From positions 251,441-315,440 of the forward strand of contig JADJCR010000005.1 in NCBI GenBank assembly GCA_016703125.1: a stretch of 64,000 nucleotides of DNA. Reading direction: 5' to 3'. Positions 61,658-64,000 of the stretch are shown piece after piece. Numbering within the stretch: the first letter of the stretch is position 1; each line of letters begins with the position of its first letter. The notes beneath the pieces are model-generated. The model was not told where the DNA came from. It was given only the letters and a program-made list of their open reading frames with translations, and made no database searches. This DNA is from Micrococcales bacterium. GTDB lineage: Bacteria > Actinomycetota > Actinomycetes > S36-B12 > UBA10799. The position numbers were made by a program, and so were the translations under genes.

Positions 61658-63365
61658 TGCTCGACTCCCTTCCGGCCGGCGTCAGCGCCCACCAGTTTGT
61701 CCACGACTGTCTGCGAGAGCAATCCCTCGACCTCCGCATGGTGGAGGTCGAACGCCGGGCGCTCCGAGCGGATGGGCGGCAGGGACACGAAGTTGTGCCG
61801 CGGGGGTGGGCAACTGGTGGCCCACTCCAGCGAGGCGCCCCAGCCCCACGGGTCGTCGGTCGTGACGTTGGGTGCGAACCGCCAGGTCTTGTAGACGTTG
61901 TAGAGGAACAACAGCGTCGAGATCCCCAGGATCAGCGCCCCGAACGACGAGACCTGATTCAGCAGTGTGAAGCCCTCGTCAGGAAGGTAGTCGGCATAGC
62001 GGCGGGGCATTCCCTGCGTGCCCAGCCAGTGCTGCACGAGGAAGGTGATCTGGAAGCCCCAGAACAGCAACCAGAAGTGGATCTTGCCGATCCGCTCGTC
62101 GAGCATCTTGCCGGTCATCTTCGGCCACCAGTAGTAGAACCCGGCGAACATGACGAACACCACCGTGCCGAACACCGTGTAGTGGAAGTGCGCCACCACG
62201 AAGTAGCTGTCGGACAACTGGAAGTCCAGCGGCGGGCTGGCGAGCATGACGCCGGTCACCCCGCCGAAGAGGAAGGTGATCAAACCCAGGGTGAACGGCA
62301 TGGGTGTCTCGAAGGTGATCGAGCCGCCCCACATGGTGCCACCAGTTGAAGAACTTCCACACCGGTTGGTACGGCGATGAGCATGGTCATGAAGGCGAAG
62401 AACGGCAGCAACACGGCACCGGTCACATACATGTGGTGGCCCAGACCGCCATCGACAACGCACCGATGGCCAGTGTGGCGAAGACCAGACCCTTGTACCC
62501 GAAGATCGGCTTGCGGCTGAAGACGGGCAGGACCTCACTGGTGATGCCGAAGAAAGGCAGTGCCAGCACGTACACCTCGGGGTGGCCGAAGAACCAGAGC
62601 AAGTGCTGCCAGAGGATCGCCCCGCCGTTCGCGGCATCGAACACCACCGTGCCGAACTCGCGGTCGATGAACGCCACGAGCAGGGCCGCCGCCAGCACCG
62701 GGAAGACCATCAGCACCAGCACCGAGGTGACCAGGATGTTCCAGGTGAAGATCGGCATCCGGAACATGGTCATGCCCGGGGCCCGCATCGTGTAGATCGT
62801 GGTCAGGAAGTTGACCGACCCGAGGATCGTGCCGAGGCCACCCAGGGCAAGACCGAGGTACCACATGTCGGCACCTGCGGAGGGTGTGAACTCCAAGTCC
62901 GCGGCGCCGCTGCGGCACCAAGAAACTCAACGAGGCGGTGAGCCCGCCGAAGAAGAACAGCCAGTACGAGAACATGTTCAGTCGGGAACGCCACATCCGG
63001 GGCCCCGATCTGCAAAGGCATGATCACGTTGCCGAACCCGACGAACAGTGGCGTCGCGAACAGGAACAGTATGATCGTGCCGTGCATCGTGAACGACTGG
63101 TTGTACTGGGCGTTCGACATCAACTGCATGCCCGGCTCAGCCAGTTCTGCGCGCATGCCCAGCGCCAGCAGTCCAGCGATGAGGAAGAACACGAACGACG
63201 TGATCAGGTACAACTGCCCGATGATCTTGTGGTCGGTGGAGGTCACCCACTTGACGACGGTCTGTCCCAGCCGGAGCGGCGCTGAGCCTTTGCGTCGGCC
63301 CTCGCCTGCAGTTTGGCGTTGACCTCGTCGGACGTCGGTGTGATGGGTTCGTCAATGATCGCCAC
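61654..63365 (-). CDS. ctaD: Cytochrome c oxidase subunit I, CtaD (frameshifted)
   Basis: Haem-copper oxidase catalytic subunit, about 570 aa in total. Segments in order: [40 protein letters not shown] and [20 protein letters not shown] with a haem-a His; [39 protein letters not shown] with the CuB His-Tyr pair; [20 protein letters not shown] with the distal haem ligands; and the C-terminal [10 protein letters not shown] region. Frame changes occur near 63260, 63000, 62910, 62440 and 62340. GTG 63365 starts the conserved N-terminus. Lies 39 bp after ctaC. Confidence 0.93.
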
Positions 63366-63404
63366 GTCAGACTCCTTGTGCCGCTTCGGTCGTCCTACCA
63401 CTGG

Positions 63405-64000
63405 TCAACTGGCCGAATTGCCCTCGGCGCGCAATTCCTGCATGTGCGCGTCGAACTCCGCCTGGCTGACCACCTTCACGCTGAACAGCATCCTGGAGTG
63501 GTCCACACCGCACAATTCCGCGCACTTGCCCGCGAAGGTGCCCTCCTTGTTGGGGGTGACCTCGAACGTGTTCGTACGACCAGGGATCACATCCATCTTG
63601 AAGAGGAACGCCGGCACCCAGAAGGGTGGATCACGTCAGGCGGGTGAGTTCGAGCTTCACTTTCTGTTGACCGGGAGGTAGAGCACCGGGTCCTGCCCCG
63701 GCGTGCCGATCTCGTAGGTGTTCTGGTCCACGTAGTTGAAGTTCCACGACCAGCGGAACCCGACCGCACCGATGGTGACATCCTGGTTGTTCTCCACCTT
63801 GGTGATCTGCGACTGGTCCCGAACGGTGAAGAAGAACATGCCGCCGATCACGATCAACGGCGCACCGTGTACACGATCTCCATCGGCAGGTTGTAGCCCG
63901 GACCTGGTCCGGCGCCGGCTCGTCAGCGTGGCGGCGCCGGTAGACGATGATCGACCAGATGATCAAGCCCCAGACGAGGAAGGCCACCGCGAGGGCGGCG
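63405..64000 (-). CDS. ctaC: Cytochrome c oxidase subunit II, CtaC (partial, frameshifted)
   Basis: C-terminal part of subunit II; the 5' end is outside the window. Visible are the second membrane helix AFLVWGLIIWSIIVYRRRHA, MIVIGGMFFFTVRDQSQITK and GFRWSWNFNYVDQNTYEIGT, and the CuA site in GKCAELCGVDHSRMLFSVKV (Cys, Cys, His, Met). WVPAFLFKMDVIPGR, which carries the first CuA-region residues, is restored only across a frame change near 63625; another lies near 63885. First gene of the ctaC-ctaD-ctaF operon. Confidence 0.92.

Noticed and set aside
1..64000. tRNA, rRNA or other classical RNA genes
   Set aside because: No cloverleaf with CCA-adjacent acceptor stem or rRNA sequence was recognised in the non-coding gaps, all of which are short.

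Overview
This 64 kb window is a high-GC chromosomal segment from an actinobacterium. The evidence is: a dcw cluster in the actinobacterial order; a MurE with the meso-diaminopimelate signature DNPR; a di-haem cytochrome bcc (QcrC/A/B) next to CtaC/D/E/F, as in the actinobacterial bcc-aa3 supercomplex; PASTA-type Ser/Thr kinase, MptA- and PimB-like mannosyltransferases; and LexA boxes of the actinobacterial type. From recalled gene order it follows Mycobacterium tuberculosis Rv2158c-Rv2200c (murE, pbpB, mraW, mraZ, metF, idsA, mptA, pknL, aroG, plsC, SRPBCC, fadD15, pimB, NlpC/P60, DnaQ-UvrC hybrid, trpD, ctaE-qcrCAB, ctaF-ctaD-ctaC). Carotenoid, translesion-polymerase and sugar-use modules are inserted into that backbone. 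I could not identify the species.

Layout. 1-5.5 kb (minus): mraZ-rsmH-ftsL-ftsI-murE, preceded by a four-repeat MraZ operator. 5.7-8.6 kb: a five-PAS diguanylate cyclase and a DUF3040 membrane protein. 8.7-14.4 kb (minus): a mutagenesis cassette DUF6504-HEPN-dnaE-dinB whose promoter lies between two LexA boxes. 14.7-18.6 kb: a secreted protein and an MFS-GH2 sugar operon. 18.8-24.5 kb: ybaK and an accessory carotenoid operon (CrtA-like, CruF, CruG), then a VanX-type dipeptidase and a CrtD-like desaturase. 24.5-34.4 kb: CDP-alcohol phosphotransferase, metF, crtE-crtI, mptA, crtB, crtYc-crtYd, a PPOX protein and pknL. 34.7-44 kb: aroG, plsC, a hydrolase lacking its serine, a TIGR00300 enzyme, glucokinase, SRPBCC proteins and fadD15. 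44-54 kb: a two-component pair, a GT87 enzyme, pimB, NlpC/P60, CaiB, an exonuclease/UvrC hybrid, trpD and a receiver protein. 54.5-64 kb: respiratory chain genes, an acetyltransferase, a broken unknown gene and an L,D-transpeptidase.

Together the crt genes predict a C40 pathway: CrtE makes GGPP, CrtB phytoene, CrtI lycopene, and CrtYc/Yd cyclise an end. CruF could hydrate the other end, CruG could glycosylate it, and CrtD/CrtA-like enzymes could desaturate and oxygenate it. The product would be a glycosylated, oxygenated, probably monocyclic carotenoid.

Two non-coding themes stand out. One is a family of about 80-140 bp intergenic elements (seven copies) with two 5' arms and two 3' arms that can form nested or exchanged hairpins. 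The other is the repeated use of a TANNNT-like -10 hexamer 6-8 nt before start codons, which implies leaderless transcripts.

Quality warning: at least fifteen genes, many of them essential, are split by single-base indels, mostly one missing C or G in a short homopolymer. The summed lengths still match their families, and density is highest after 58.9 kb. I read these as sequencing errors, not gene decay, and give each gene as one entry across its frameshifts.
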